A DNA stretch of 64,000 nt from Datura wrightii. Its lineage: Eukaryota > Streptophyta > Magnoliopsida > Solanales > Solanaceae. The notes under the pieces are model-generated. The model did not search any database, was not told the DNA's origin, and was given only the letters and a program-made list of their open reading frames with translations. The position numbers and the translations under genes were made by a program. Within the stretch, counting starts at the first letter, position 1; the number at the start of each line of letters is the position of its first letter. Shown one piece after another: positions 23,027-33,811 of the stretch. Location of the stretch: contig JASDFA010000027.1 of NCBI GenBank assembly GCA_035772735.1, forward strand, positions 31,478,001-31,542,000, read 5' to 3'.

Positions 23027-24802
23027 TTCTCACATCTCATGCAATTGACACCCACGCGTAGCTACTTTGGCTCGACAATTCAAGCTACAGTTATACCGAT
23101 TATTTACTATAGCAAATCATCAAGAAAACATGCATAGTCTCATCAATACAATGACATTCACCACATTAAGACCTCCTAGACTCAACAATCGACTCTCGAT
23201 CTCGACAAACTCGTGCAAATCAACTGATCAAGACATCCGACACGAAATTCAATCTCTCATCAAGCACGTGCCCTCACAACACAAGAGAAATTTCCCCCTT
23301 TTCAATCATATGATTTCCAAGGCATTACATGTAGGGGTATATGAACACGATTTCGCTCTCTCCCAAAGAATTCACATGCATCATGTCATGAACAATAAGC
23401 TTGCCTCTAGTGTTTTACTCCACTAATATAAGGACGCGTGATGTAAGATCACATAGGACTTGACGGGTTGTAATGTAAGCTAGGGAACTAGTAAATACTG
23501 GGCTAACCAATAATAGCAACTAGCCTCCTTAAGCGCTTTTCAATACATCCCACCATTATTTTGGGCATTGTTTCTTCCTTCATCCTCTCATTCTTGAATT
23601 TTTTCTTTATTTTTGTTCCATTTCTTTAAGCACACTCGACTTAATAATAAAGATTAGTTATACATCTTTATTTTCTTTAATTTCAGCAAGTGCACCCTTG
23701 ACCTTTTCTTTACTTTCACCACTTCCGCTTTTCCTTCCTTTTCACAATTCTCACTCCTTGACACTGTGAGAAATTATTTTTCTTGAGCGCTTAAGAGTTT
23801 TGGATCAAATTCACGGCTAATGAAAAGAAGGGATTAAGCTCGGTTTCTACCTCTTCAAAGAAAGAAAAAAATAGGCTAAAGGATCAATGGGGCTAACTAG
23901 GATGTACATTCAAGGTAGGTATGATAAGGAAAAAAAAAACTTTCGGTTTAATCAAAGAAATGCCCACATCCTTTCCTACAATACACATCCTTCATTTCGT
24001 TTCGTACACACACTAGGCAAGTTCTAGACACTTCACAATAGCATGGAATAATCGAAACCTCACCACACACTCACTGCACATGCTCAACTCAAGACTTATT
24101 AACAGACTCTTCAATCAGCTAATTACAAGAATTCAATATTAAACCTCAATCACACCGAATCGAACTCTATGGCCTAGGTATCTCAACATGTTTACACATT
24201 TGCATGCTTTCATATGAATCATCTTTGCATCTCAATATCATGTACAACACGCAACAAGAATTCCGAACCATGAAGTAGCGACACGTTTGTGAAACAAACA
24301 AAAGAAAGAAAATAAGAGTAAAGAAAAAAACAACTCCTATCGACTACATTTCCCTTAAGACGGCCGTCATCCATCCATCATAGGGAATGGTCACTATTTA
24401 CGACTTCGATTCAATGGGACTATTCTTTGTAAAAGCACCGAAAATAAAGGTCGAGAAACCCAATCATAAGAAAATTCAACAAAACAATTTTAAAATATCG
24501 ATAATGTCGATAGAAAACAAAAATATTTACAAAAAAATATTTACACAACCAACCAATCAACAACAGCTCACACAACTACAACAACTTACATTCATTACAA
24601 CACCACTTAATTACAAAGCACATCACAAAGAGTCACAGGGTCACATTTTTTCATAGGCACAACAACACAAACATAAACAAAAATAAGAACAACAACGAAA
24701 CATCCAACACCTAACTACTCCCACCCCACACTTAAACCAAACACTGTCCCCAGTGTTCACAAAATTCAATATATCACAAAGGTGTGTGGTGAAACTCCCT
24801 GA
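23027..24802 (-). other. Element D 3' non-coding region
   Basis: About 1.8 kb between the accessory frame and the polypurine tract, aligning throughout with 29412-31251 in D2. It holds purine-rich stretches (minus reading), a conserved block around GACGGCCGTC near 24360, and a second hairpin-plus-purine-tract unit near 24718-24765. The small plus frames at 23067-23426 and 24387-24656 have no recognisable product, and I do not call them genes. Confidence 0.7.
24718..24765 (-). other. Internal hairpin and second polypurine-like tract of element D
   Basis: In the minus reading AACACTG-GGGA-CAGTGTT forms a 7-bp stem, then AAGTGTGGGGTGGGAG follows. It resembles the terminal tract but lies just 3' of the accessory frame. 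D2 has a weaker copy near 31160-31210, and E has GCTTTG-GGGA-CAAAGC at 49830-49850. Confidence 0.55.
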
Positions 24803-26035
24803 TCAATCGAAGTACTCCACTTCTTCATCAGGTGCCGTTGCCTCATCTCCCATATCCGAATCGCCCCCGCTATCCTCATCTGACTCAACATTTGAGTCCT
24901 CACGGTGGGTCTCCTCATCAGTGGGGACATCATCATCTACAGGCTCCACAAAAGTTGGCCCCACTCGGCATAGAGCCCGGGCACTCTCGCCAAAGGGGTA
25001 ATCTAGCTCGAGCTGCCATAGCTCATCTTCTGTTGCTGGCCTCCTGCCTATACGCAACTGCAGCATCTTCAGCATCTGCATCCCATACATGCGGGCCATA
25101 TATTGATCATCCCGAGCATGTCGCTTGGCTAGTATGAGAACTGGCCCGTGAGTAGTGTTAGGTGCCTTGGTTTTTGTGACATACAAGGCACGCCTATCCA
25201 TTTGCGGGATGTAGTCCAGGGCCTCTTCCTCGATGTCGTGGCCCCTCAGGAATGTGGTAAGCAAACCACCGAACTCATACCTGTGCCCTTGATGGAGTGG
25301 GGCTCTCTTCAAGGCGGAGATGATCACCGCCCCAACATTTATCTCAAGCCCTTTCATTAGGGCATATACCAAACACACACGATCCCCGGTGACATCTGTC
25401 ATGTGCACCCCCGGGATCAGGCAGAAACACACAATTTTGAGCCATATCCTATATTCCCTGTTCATTTAAGAGTAAGGCAGTGTCTGATGGTAGCCCCTCT
25501 CCTTGTGCCTTCTCCACCGTGCTGTCGAACGGGCTCCACACAGAGTGCGTATGATGTTCTCATAAGGTGGAGTTATGTTCAGCTGCCGGAGTACATGGGC
25601 GTCTGTGTCCCGCGCCCCCAATATAGCATTCAGATGATGGGGCTCAAAGGTGACAACCTGCCCTCTTATTTTGACGGTGTGACTGTGGATGGCCGGGTTC
25701 CAGTTGGCGTAGAACTCCTGAATCAGATGGAGATTGCACTCCTTGGGCTCTTCGAAGATGAAGTTCAGCCCGACATTGTCAATCCGGTGTACGATTCTGG
25801 GGAATTCTTGTGCCAGTGGCTCCCTTGCAATGTGCTCCTCTGGGAAGTATTTGGTCTCTTTGTGTTTTGCATACCATTTCTTCCATTCATCCGTCACCCA
25901 TCGGGTTTCGTATTGTCAACATTGGCCTCGCGGAACCGCTGGTGCTGCTGGAACTGATGTTCCCAACCTGATTATTTTTCTACCGGCCCCCGATATAGAT
26001 GCGCCCTTTCCCTTGTCTTGCCTGCCTGACGTCAT
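24803..26035 (-). pseudogene. Element D accessory (env-position) protein, two premature stops
   Basis: A single unshifted frame of about 410 codons from ATG at 26035. It is homologous end to end with the intact frame of D2. The body resembles the putative plant transposon protein domain recalled from plant retroelement annotations. It has a basic Gly/Ser-rich N-terminus and a strongly acidic C-terminal tail of about 45 residues. Stops are at codon 40 (TGA, 25916-25918; Arg in D2) and codon 190 (TAG, 25466-25468; Gln in D2), each explained by one C-to-T change. I see no transmembrane segment or signal peptide, so classical envelope function is not supported. A possible 3' splice site, GTTACAG, ends 2 nt before the ATG. 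Confidence 0.82.
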
Positions 26036-27175
26036 TCCTGTAACATCGAACAGACAATCCCAATGTTATTCAAGTCAAAATTAGCTTCGACTAAGGTTGG
26101 GTTGAGTTAGGCCATCCCACACTTAGTCTCTAGCCATAATTAAAACAATTCGGCAAGACAATCATGCTTTTCTAATTTTTACAATGAACATGCTTTGTGC
26201 ATTTAGATAAGTCGATGGAATACTTACTATGTACTACTCAGACTTCGTACAACGAATCACAATATCACCATCGATTCCATTACATCACATAGCACTTAGC
26301 CAAAAAAAATTTTCTCAACAACAACCTATGCAATTCAACAATTTCATTTTTCCGAAAATTCCCTTGTTTACTTAGCATATTTGACATTAATCACAACATA
26401 ATTCACATCACCCAACATGCACAACCCAAAATTTTTTAAATTACAACCAAATTTCGTTTCTTTCCATTCAACTTCCAACCCTAGCTACCAATTTCGCAAA
26501 AATTCAATTAACATGCATTCATCAAGTTCATACACTCACAACGATACTACAAACATCAATCAATCACAACTTAAATGAATTCAAGCTTAATTTACACTTA
26601 GGGCAAGGTTTAGTCACCTCGCATGCTCAAAGATTGAAAATTTAAGCAAAAATGGAGGTTAAATTCAAGAACATACCTTTAATCAGATGAACTCGAACAA
26701 AAGTTGCAGAAACTTCGTGCCTAGGTCCGTGTCACGTTGGGGGAGGGGGGAATTTAGGGAGTTTGTCGCGGAGGGAATGGGAAATGGGGAAAAAATGAGG
26801 GGATTTGGGGTTAAAAGGGGGTTTTTCGCGCGGGTTACCCGGTGACCCGAGGTGACCCGACGTGAATTACACCTCAACGTGTCACGGAGGGTAACGCGGA
26901 GCACCCCCTCCGTGACACGGAGCTATCGCGTAGGTGTTCTGGAATTTGTAAAAATTCCAGAATCGGCTTCAACGTGTCGCGGAGGGTAACGCGGAGCACC
27001 ACCTCCATGACACGGAGCCAACGCGTAGGCTCACTGTCCTACCACTTTTTATTTTTTTCTCACCTCGATTTTTTTTCCTTTGTCATCCTTTGCATTTTTG
27101 CCCTCCGTTCCACCTTAAAATCATCTCACAATAAGAAATTGGTTAGAATTCATAGTTTTCAAACACAAACACAAT

Positions 27176-27231
27176 ATTTATTTTTATTTTTATTTTTATT
27201 TTTATTTTTCTCTTTTTTTTTTCTCTTTTTA
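27176..27231. repeat. ATTTT-type low-complexity tract
   Basis: About seven TTTTA units followed by a T-rich run, within the D spacer. The small frame that crosses it is not a gene. Confidence 0.85.
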
Positions 27232-27264
27232 TTCACTATTCTATTCATCTATTACAACAATTTC

Positions 27265-27314
27265 ACGGGTTGCCTCCCACGCAGTGCCTGGTTTATCGTC
27301 GCGGCTCGATGTCA
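27265..27314 (-). other. Conserved block GCCGCGAC...GGGAGGCAACCC after element D pol
   Basis: A roughly 45-nt block directly 3' of the integrase end. It is also found at 33755-33804 (D2) and twice in E (49643-49690 and 49729-49771). It is too short and out of frame to be coding. Function unknown. Confidence 0.7.
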
Positions 27315-27321
27315 TTGACAC

Positions 27322-27945
27322 TCAATCATCCTCTAGAGTGATGGACGTTTTCTCTCGAATAACATCCTCACCCCAGTAATGCTTACAATGTTGCCCATTA
27401 ACCAAGAACGTGGCACTTCGATCTTCTTGCCACAACTCCACTGCCCCGTGCGGGGTCATTCTCACTACCTCAAACGGCCCTGACCATTTGGACCGCAATT
27501 TCACTGGAAACAGCTTCAATCTTGAATTAAAAAGCAACACTTTCTGCCCCGTCTCGAAAATACGATGCACCATATGCTTATCGTGCCACCTCTTTGTTTT
27601 CTCTTTTAGCACTTGGCACTTTCATAAGCATGCCAACGAAACTCATCAAGTTCGCTGAGTTGCATCAGCCTCTTCTTGCCCGCTAGCTCTAAGTCCATAT
27701 TCAATTTCCTCACAGCCCAGAAAGCTCGGTGTTCTAGCTCCACCGGCAGATGACATGCTTTTCCATAGACCAATCGATATGGAGAAGTCCCAATTGGTGT
27801 CTTGTAAGCAGTTCTATAAGCCCACAATGCATCGTTAAGTTTGCTTGACCAATCACTACATTGTGCATTCACTGTTTTCTGGAGAATCTGCTTCACTTCT
27901 CTGTTTGACACCTCCACTTGCCCACTAGTTTGGGGATGATATGAT
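27322..27945 (-). pseudogene. pol: Element D integrase, C-terminal part
   Basis: Starts with HPQTSGQVEVSNRE, containing the catalytic Glu, and continues through the core end and C-terminal domain to HYWGEDVIREKTSITLEDD. A one-base frameshift near 27606-27612 breaks it after YESAKC. It is the continuation of 40253-40777; D2 and its TSD separate the two pieces. Confidence 0.9.
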
Positions 27946-27950
27946 GTTGC

Positions 27951-29371
27951 TGTTCGGGTGTGTTATATGGGTATATAAAATGACACGCGAGTGCACGTGG
28001 TCGAACAAGTAGTAAGTGGCTTTAGTAAGCCAAGTATCGATCCCAGAGAGACTTGGGTTAAGTGCAATTTGCTCTAGTATACTATATTTTACTTCTAAAT
28101 ATGCTGACAACAACGTAACCAAAAAGTTAATATTTGTTTTATAAATTTTATACTAAAACTAAGAACAATTATCTACTTTGAATTTGGACTATGGATAAAA
28201 GCATGTTGAGGTTAAACGAACATGTAATGAAACTGATTATCATCATAAATTGGTTAATCTTTTCTTCCTGTTGCTAGCCAAGAACATTTGCCAAGAGATT
28301 AAAAATCTCGTATTTAATCTCACTTAAGAATCATGAACCATCCGTCTACATTTCTGTGATCAAATGCAATTCATGTTCTAGCCATACAATTCCGGTTCCT
28401 AAATTGACTAATACGACTTTCAGGTATATTTCTATCCTGAAGGTTCATCAAAACTCAATTTTCCCAAACCAAGTAAAGAACAATATCCTATTATTTCACA
28501 ACTTTCCAATTTCGTGCTCTCTCGAGTGAAATTGGACTTTTTAGATGTACATTAATGTAGGCCACACACCAATGCAGTAAGAACAAGAATTAATAGAACA
28601 ACATGGAAGAAAAAGATGAAAAAACATATAATCAATAATCAAAATTCATCACAAGTGTTCATAACCTCCGCAAGGAAGGGAATTAGCCACTCATTTGTGG
28701 ATTAATCATCATAAAATAAGTGTTAATCATACAAACAATTGAATTAGAGAAGAAAGAAAGAGAGAAAAAACCCTGAACTTTTTGTCCCTCAACTTCCTGT
28801 AACCCACGTCCTTGCTCCACCAAGTCTCAATTTTGAAAAATGAACTTAAGTGTTCTATTTATACTAGTGGGAATTTTTCCCGGAATAATGAGCAACGTGT
28901 CACGGAGTGCATCGCGGAGCACTGCCTCCGTGACACGCCATGAACGCGGACCCTCACTAGAACTGGGGGTCCGGGAATTTAAGCTCAACGTGGCACGACA
29001 TGCATCGTGGAGCACTGGCTCCGTGCCATGGAGCAAACGCGGACCTTCACTGGAAATTTGGTGAATTTTCACCCTCCAGGCAGAATGCCTCCGCGATGGC
29101 AGCGTGACACGGCTCCATCGCGGAGCCCCTTTAAATCATGCTGTCCACTGCCTTTTCCTTGCCCGCATCCAAGTCCAACTCCGATATCGTCCAACATGTC
29201 TTTTAGCTTCTCGAAATCACATTTTACCTGCAAAACAATGCTAATCATGTTGGTTAGTATAAATTCACATTTTATTACTAATTACATGAAAATGTATACA
29301 CATTGCTAGATAAACAAGGCGAAAATGGTACTTTTGAGTATCACTTGGGCATATAAATCTATCCAAGATCA
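27951..29371 (-). repeat. Element D2 3' LTR
   Basis: 1421 bp, TGTTCGGGTG to ...AAGATCA on plus. TATA box on minus at 28856-28863, with CpG-rich repeats upstream (about 28893-29130). Very similar to the right LTR. Confidence 0.94.
28856..29130 (-). promoter_or_regulatory. Element D2 3' LTR promoter: CpG-rich module and TATA box
   Basis: TATAAATA on minus at 28856-28863. Upstream units carry CGTGTCACGGAG, ATCGCGGAGCAC and CCTCCGTGACACG. The matching part of the right LTR is interrupted by S1. Confidence 0.65.
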
Positions 29372-31251
29372 CTTACCCCACACTTAAATCCTTGTTCGTC
29401 CTCGAACAACAAACATACAATTCATGCAATTTACATCCCAACCTCGCTACTATGGTACGACAATTTAAGCTACGGTCATACCGGTCACAATATTGCAAAT
29501 CATCAAGAAAACATGCATGGTCTTATCAATGCAATGACCTTCAATACATTAAGACTTCCTAGACTTTAAGAATCGACTCTCGATATCGGCAAAATCATGC
29601 AAATCAGCTAATCAAGATATCCGACACGAAAATCAATCTTTCATCAAGCATGTGCCCTCACAACTCAAGAGAATCTTCCCCTTTTTGCTCATGTGACACA
29701 CAATCATTCAAGCAGGGGCATGTACACACACTTTCACTCTCTCTTCCAAAAGAATTCACATGCATCATGTCGTGACCCATAAGCTTGCCCTTAGTGTATT
29801 ACTCCACTAATGTAAAGAACTGCAATGTAAGATCACGTAGGACTTTAATGGGTTGTAATGGAAGCTATGGAACTAGTAAATATTGGATTAGCCAATAATA
29901 GCCACTAGCATCCTTAAGCGCCTTTTCAACACATTCCCATCAACTCATGGGCATTGTTTCTCTCTTTTTCTTTTTTTTCATCATCCCATTCTTGATGATT
30001 TACTTTAGTATGGCCCATTTCATTAAGCACACTTGACACAATAACAAAGATTATTCATGCACCTTCATTATCGTTTATTTATAACCAGTGCACCTTCAAC
30101 CTTTTCTTTTCTTCCCTCACTCTGCTTTTCTTTTTCTTTTCACCATTCTCACTCTTTGACACTTTGGGAAAATTATTTTCTCTTCTTAAGCGCTTAAGAG
30201 TTTTGTATAGACTTTACGGTTAATGAAAAGAAGGAATTAAGCTCGGTTTACACTTTTTGGACAAAAGAAAGAAATAATAGGCTAAAGGCTCAAAGGGCTG
30301 ACTAGGGTATACAATCACAAAAAGGGGAAGTATGACAAGAAAGAAATAGAAACTCTCGGTTAAAACAAAGAAATGCCTACATCCTTTCCTACAATACACC
30401 TCCTTCATTTCGTTTTGTACACACACCAGGAAAGTTCTAGACACTTCACAATAGCATGGAATATCAACACCTCACTTCACACTTTATGCACATGCTCGAT
30501 TAAAGATGTATTCACAGACTCTTCAATCAGCTAATTATGGGAATTCAAACATTAAGCCTCAATCACACCGAATCGAACTCTACAGCCTAGGTATCTCAAC
30601 ATATTTACAAAATTTGCATGCTTTCATAAGAATCACCTTTGCATTTTGAATATCATGTACAACACGCAACCAAACTCTCGCAACCATATAGTAACTACAG
30701 GTTCCGGGATGCAATCCACCAAGGAAAAAAACTGAAAATTAATTAAACAAAACTACTCCTACCGACTACATTTCCCTTAAGACGGTCGTCATCCATCCAT
30801 CATAGGGAACGGTCACTAACTATGACTTCAGTTCAATGGGACCATTCTCGGTAAAAGAACCGAAAACAAACGCTGAGAAACCCAAAATTAAAAAGTTGAA
30901 AAATTTGCAAAATATCGATCATTTCGATAGGAAAAGAAAAAAATGTATGTACACAATATTTTAAAGAAATTTTTTAAAAATATTGATCATTTCGCTAAAC
31001 AAAAAAAATATTTACAGAATCAGCTGGCAACATTCAACAACACACATCAATTTCACAAATATTTACAAATACAGAACAATTTGAAAATTCACAAACACAG
31101 GGAAACACAACATACAAAATAACAGAGGAGAACATACAAACAAACAGCCCAGCCCAGCACCTAACTACTCCCACCCCACACTTAATCTTAACATAGTCCC
31201 CAGTGTTCACAAAAATTAAATAGCACAAAATCGGGTGGTGGAACTCCCTGA
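29372..31251 (-). other. Element D2 polypurine tract, hairpin and 3' non-coding region
   Basis: 29372-29411 repeats the stem-AGGA-stem plus AAGTGTGGGGTAAG design, read on minus. The rest aligns with 23027-24802 of D, including the GACGG block near 30780 and the internal purine tract near 31160-31210. No gene is supported. Confidence 0.72.
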
Positions 31252-32472
31252 TCAATCAAAGTATTCCACTTCTTCGTCAGGTGCTGCTGCTTCATCTCCC
31301 ATGTCTGAGTCGCCTCCGTCGTCATCATCGGACTCCACATCGGAGTCCTCTCGACGCATCTCCTCGTCCGTGGGGACGTCATCATCCGTGGGCTCTAAAA
31401 AGGCTGGCCCTACTCGGCATAGAGCCCTGGCGTTTTCGCCAAATGGGTAGTCTAGCTCGAGCTGCCATAGCTCCTCCTCTGTCGCTGGCCTCCCACCTAT
31501 CCTGAGCTGGAGCATCTGCATCCCATACATCTGCGCCATATACTGGTCATCACGAGCGTGTCGCTCGCCAAGTGTCAGCACTGGCCCGTGGGTGGTGTCG
31601 GGAGCCTTAGTTTTGGTAACATCCAAGGCCCGCCGCTCCAACTGTGGGATATAATCGAGGGCCTCCTCCTCAACATCGAGGCCCCTGAGAAAGGTTGTGA
31701 GTGGTCCACCGAAACCATACTTGTGCCCCTGGTGCAATCGGGCTCTCTTCATGGCGGATATAATAACCGCCCCGACATTTATCTCCAGCCCTTTCATCAG
31801 AGCGTACACCAGGCAAACACGATCCAGGGTTACATCAGTCATATGTACCCCCGGGATGAGGCAAGAGCAAACTATCTTCAGCCAAATTTGGGCTTCCCTG
31901 TTCATCTGAGAATATGGCAGAGTCTTATGGTAGCCCCTTTCCTTGTGCCTGCTCCATCTAGCTGTAGATCGGGCCCCACACAGTGTGCGTCTGATGTCAG
32001 CATACGGTGGGGTAATGTTCAGCTGTCGGAGAACGTGGGCATCTGTGTCCCGCGCTCCTATGATGGCATTGAGCTGGTGGGGCTCCAGAGTGACTATCTG
32101 CCCTCTGATTTTGATGGTGTGGCTTCGAATTGACGGGTTCCAGTTGGCATAAAACTCCCGAACCAAGTGCAGGTTGCATTCTTTGGGCTCCTCAAATATG
32201 AAATTGAGTCTCGCTGCCTCGATCCGGTGAACCATCCTTGGGAACTCCTGTGCCAATGGCTCCCGTGCTATATGCTCCTCAGGGAAATATTTGTTCTCTT
32301 TGTGCTTGGCGTACCACTTTTTCCCCTCGTCCGTCACCCATCTTGTTCCATATTGGCGGCGCTGGCTACGTGGAACTGCTGGTGCTGCTGGGACTGCTGT
32401 GCCCAGTCTGAGTCCCTTTCTTCCGGTGCCTGAAGTTGATGCACCTTTACCTTTATCTTGCCGGCTTGCCAT
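31252..32472 (-). CDS. Intact accessory protein of element D2 (env-position, function unknown)
   Basis: An uninterrupted 406-codon frame, the longest undamaged gene in the D/D2 pair. I choose ATG at 32472 (MASRQDKGKG); the frame can be read 4 codons further only from a non-ATG codon that lies in the likely splice acceptor TTGACAG (intron end at 32478). Parts: basic Gly/Ser/Arg-rich start (about 1-40), conserved body (about 45-340) with EFYANWNP, IKIRG, LNAIIGARDTDAHVLRQL and a hydrophobic but Cys/Lys-containing IWLKIVCSCLIPG, then an acidic tail rich in Asp/Glu (about 355-406). It resembles the putative plant transposon protein domain family; no enzyme motif, signal peptide or clear membrane span is seen. 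It lies where Athila elements carry their env-like frame. A DNA- or protein-binding role would be a guess. Confidence 0.8.
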   Translation of the reverse strand: MASRQDKGKGASTSGTGRKGLRLGTAVPAAPAVPRSQRRQYGTRWVTDEGKKWYAKHKENKYFPEEHIAREPLAQEFPRMVHRIEAARLNFIFEEPKECNLHLVREFYANWNPSIRSHTIKIRGQIVTLEPHQLNAIIGARDTDAHVLRQLNITPPYADIRRTLCGARSTARWSRHKERGYHKTLPYSQMNREAQIWLKIVCSCLIPGVHMTDVTLDRVCLVYALMKGLEINVGAVIISAMKRARLHQGHKYGFGGPLTTFLRGLDVEEEALDYIPQLERRALDVTKTKAPDTTHGPVLTLGERHARDDQYMAQMYGMQMLQLRIGGRPATEEELWQLELDYPFGENARALCRVGPAFLEPTDDDVPTDEEMRREDSDVESDDDDGGDSDMGDEAAAPDEEVEYFD

Positions 32473-33811
32473 TTTACCTGTCAACCCAAGTCAACAAGCT
32501 CAACATTAAGCTATATAAATATTAACTTCGGCTAAGGTCGAGTTACGCTAAGTTACCCCACACTTAGTCCTTAGCTACAGTTACAACAATATGGCAAGAA
32601 TAACTTTATTTACCCAAAACAACCAGCTATACAATCATGCTTAGTGCGTTCAAAAGAAAATTCGACGGTATAACTTCTGTGTACTACTCAGACTTCGTAC
32701 AGCTAATCACAATCACTACCATCGCAAACATTTTAACCATTGCACTTAGCCAAGAAAAAAAATGAAGAAACAAAAATAACAACAAAAAATTATATACATG
32801 AACCTATCCAACCAACCAAATTCGAACCAATTTCAACATTTCCCCCCAAACCCGAGAATTCGTCATCTATTAACATTCCAACAATTTGTACAACGACTCA
32901 TCTCATTCAACACGTACAAACCCACATAAATTTCACAATTTCAACACATTTCTAACTTCAAATTCAACAGCAAGCCCTAGAATTGAGATTGTCAATCAAA
33001 TTCGAATAATTTATGCAATTGACAAGTTCAAACAATCATAACGACATTCCGAACAATTCTCAATCAACAAATAACTTGAATTCATGCTTAATTTTGACTT
33101 AGGGCAATTTAGCTCACCTCCCATGCTTAAAATCAAAGAAAATCGACAAAAACTTGAGAGGGAATCGGAAAACATACCTTATAGTTGAATAATCGAAGAA
33201 AACTTGGTAATTTCTTGCCTTAAGCCGTGGCACGTTGATGGGAGAGGGGTTTTGGGATGTTTGGTCGCGGAGGAAATTGAAAATGAGGGGAAAAGGGGAG
33301 GTTTCGGGTTAAAAAGGGTAGAAAAACACGCGGGTCACCCGGCAACCCGGTGTGACCCGTCGCGATATACAAGGCAACGTGTCACGGAGTGCATCGCGGT
33401 GCACTGCCTCCGTGACACGGAGCCATCGCGACAGCATACTGGAAATTTTTAAAATTTCTGGGTTATACCTCAACGTGTCACGGAGGGTAACGCGGAGGTC
33501 CTCCTCCGTGACACGGAGCTATCGCCCCAGCTCAGTGTTTTCTACATTTTATTAATTTTTCATACCTCATCTTTTCCTTCACGATTCCATGCACATTTTC
33601 CTCCGTTTGACCTGAAAATCATCTCACTAAAAAAAATTTGGTTAGAATTATAGGTTTCACCTAAATAAAATTAAAACGAAAAATTTTGTAGTAAATTACG
33701 AAAAAGAAAAAGAAAAATCTATTTACACTTTACAAAATGAAAGAAAAAATTTTCACGGGTTGCCTCCCGTGCAGCGCCTGGTTTACCGTCGCGGCTCGAC
33801 GTCATTTAAGC
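32473..33811 (-). promoter_or_regulatory. Element D2 spacer: CpG-rich repeats and candidate intron 5' of the accessory frame
   Basis: In the minus reading: the conserved post-pol block (33755-33804); two tandem CpG-rich units (about 33373-33530) with perfect CTCCGTGACACGGAG at 33504-33518 and 33408-33422; a candidate 5' splice site AAG/GTATGT at 33178/33177; and a 3' site at 32478. The implied intron is 700 nt. The layout matches D at 26036-27321 although the intervening AT-rich sequence differs. Confidence 0.5.

Larger units (their letters stand above)
26036..27321 (-). promoter_or_regulatory. Element D spacer between integrase and accessory frame: CpG-rich repeats, candidate intron
   Basis: In the minus reading from the integrase end: a conserved block (27265-27314), an ATTTT-rich tract (27176-27231), two tandem copies of a CpG-rich unit (about 26875-27025) with the perfect palindrome CTCCGTGACACGGAG at 26908-26922, then a candidate 5' splice site AAAG/GTATGT at 26677/26676 and a 3' site TTACAG at 26038. 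The implied intron is 639 nt. D2 has the same order, so the signals are conserved. Promoter and splicing roles are inference. Confidence 0.5.

Noticed and set aside
23067..23426. 119-codon plus frame in the D 3' region
   Set aside because: The homologous part of D2 (near 29455-29800) does not keep it open and no domain is seen.
25403..25957. 184-codon plus frame (also 31558-32133, 191 codons)
   Set aside because: It is antisense to the accessory gene of D/D2; the minus frame is conserved and colinear, so the plus frame is a shadow.
24803..26035. Calling the accessory frame a viral envelope gene
   Set aside because: It sits in the env position of Athila elements but shows no signal peptide, membrane anchor or fusion-type segment.
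26875..27025. CRISPR-like repeats
   Set aside because: The units are degenerate tandem copies without uniform spacers, in a plant retroelement; they are minisatellite-like.
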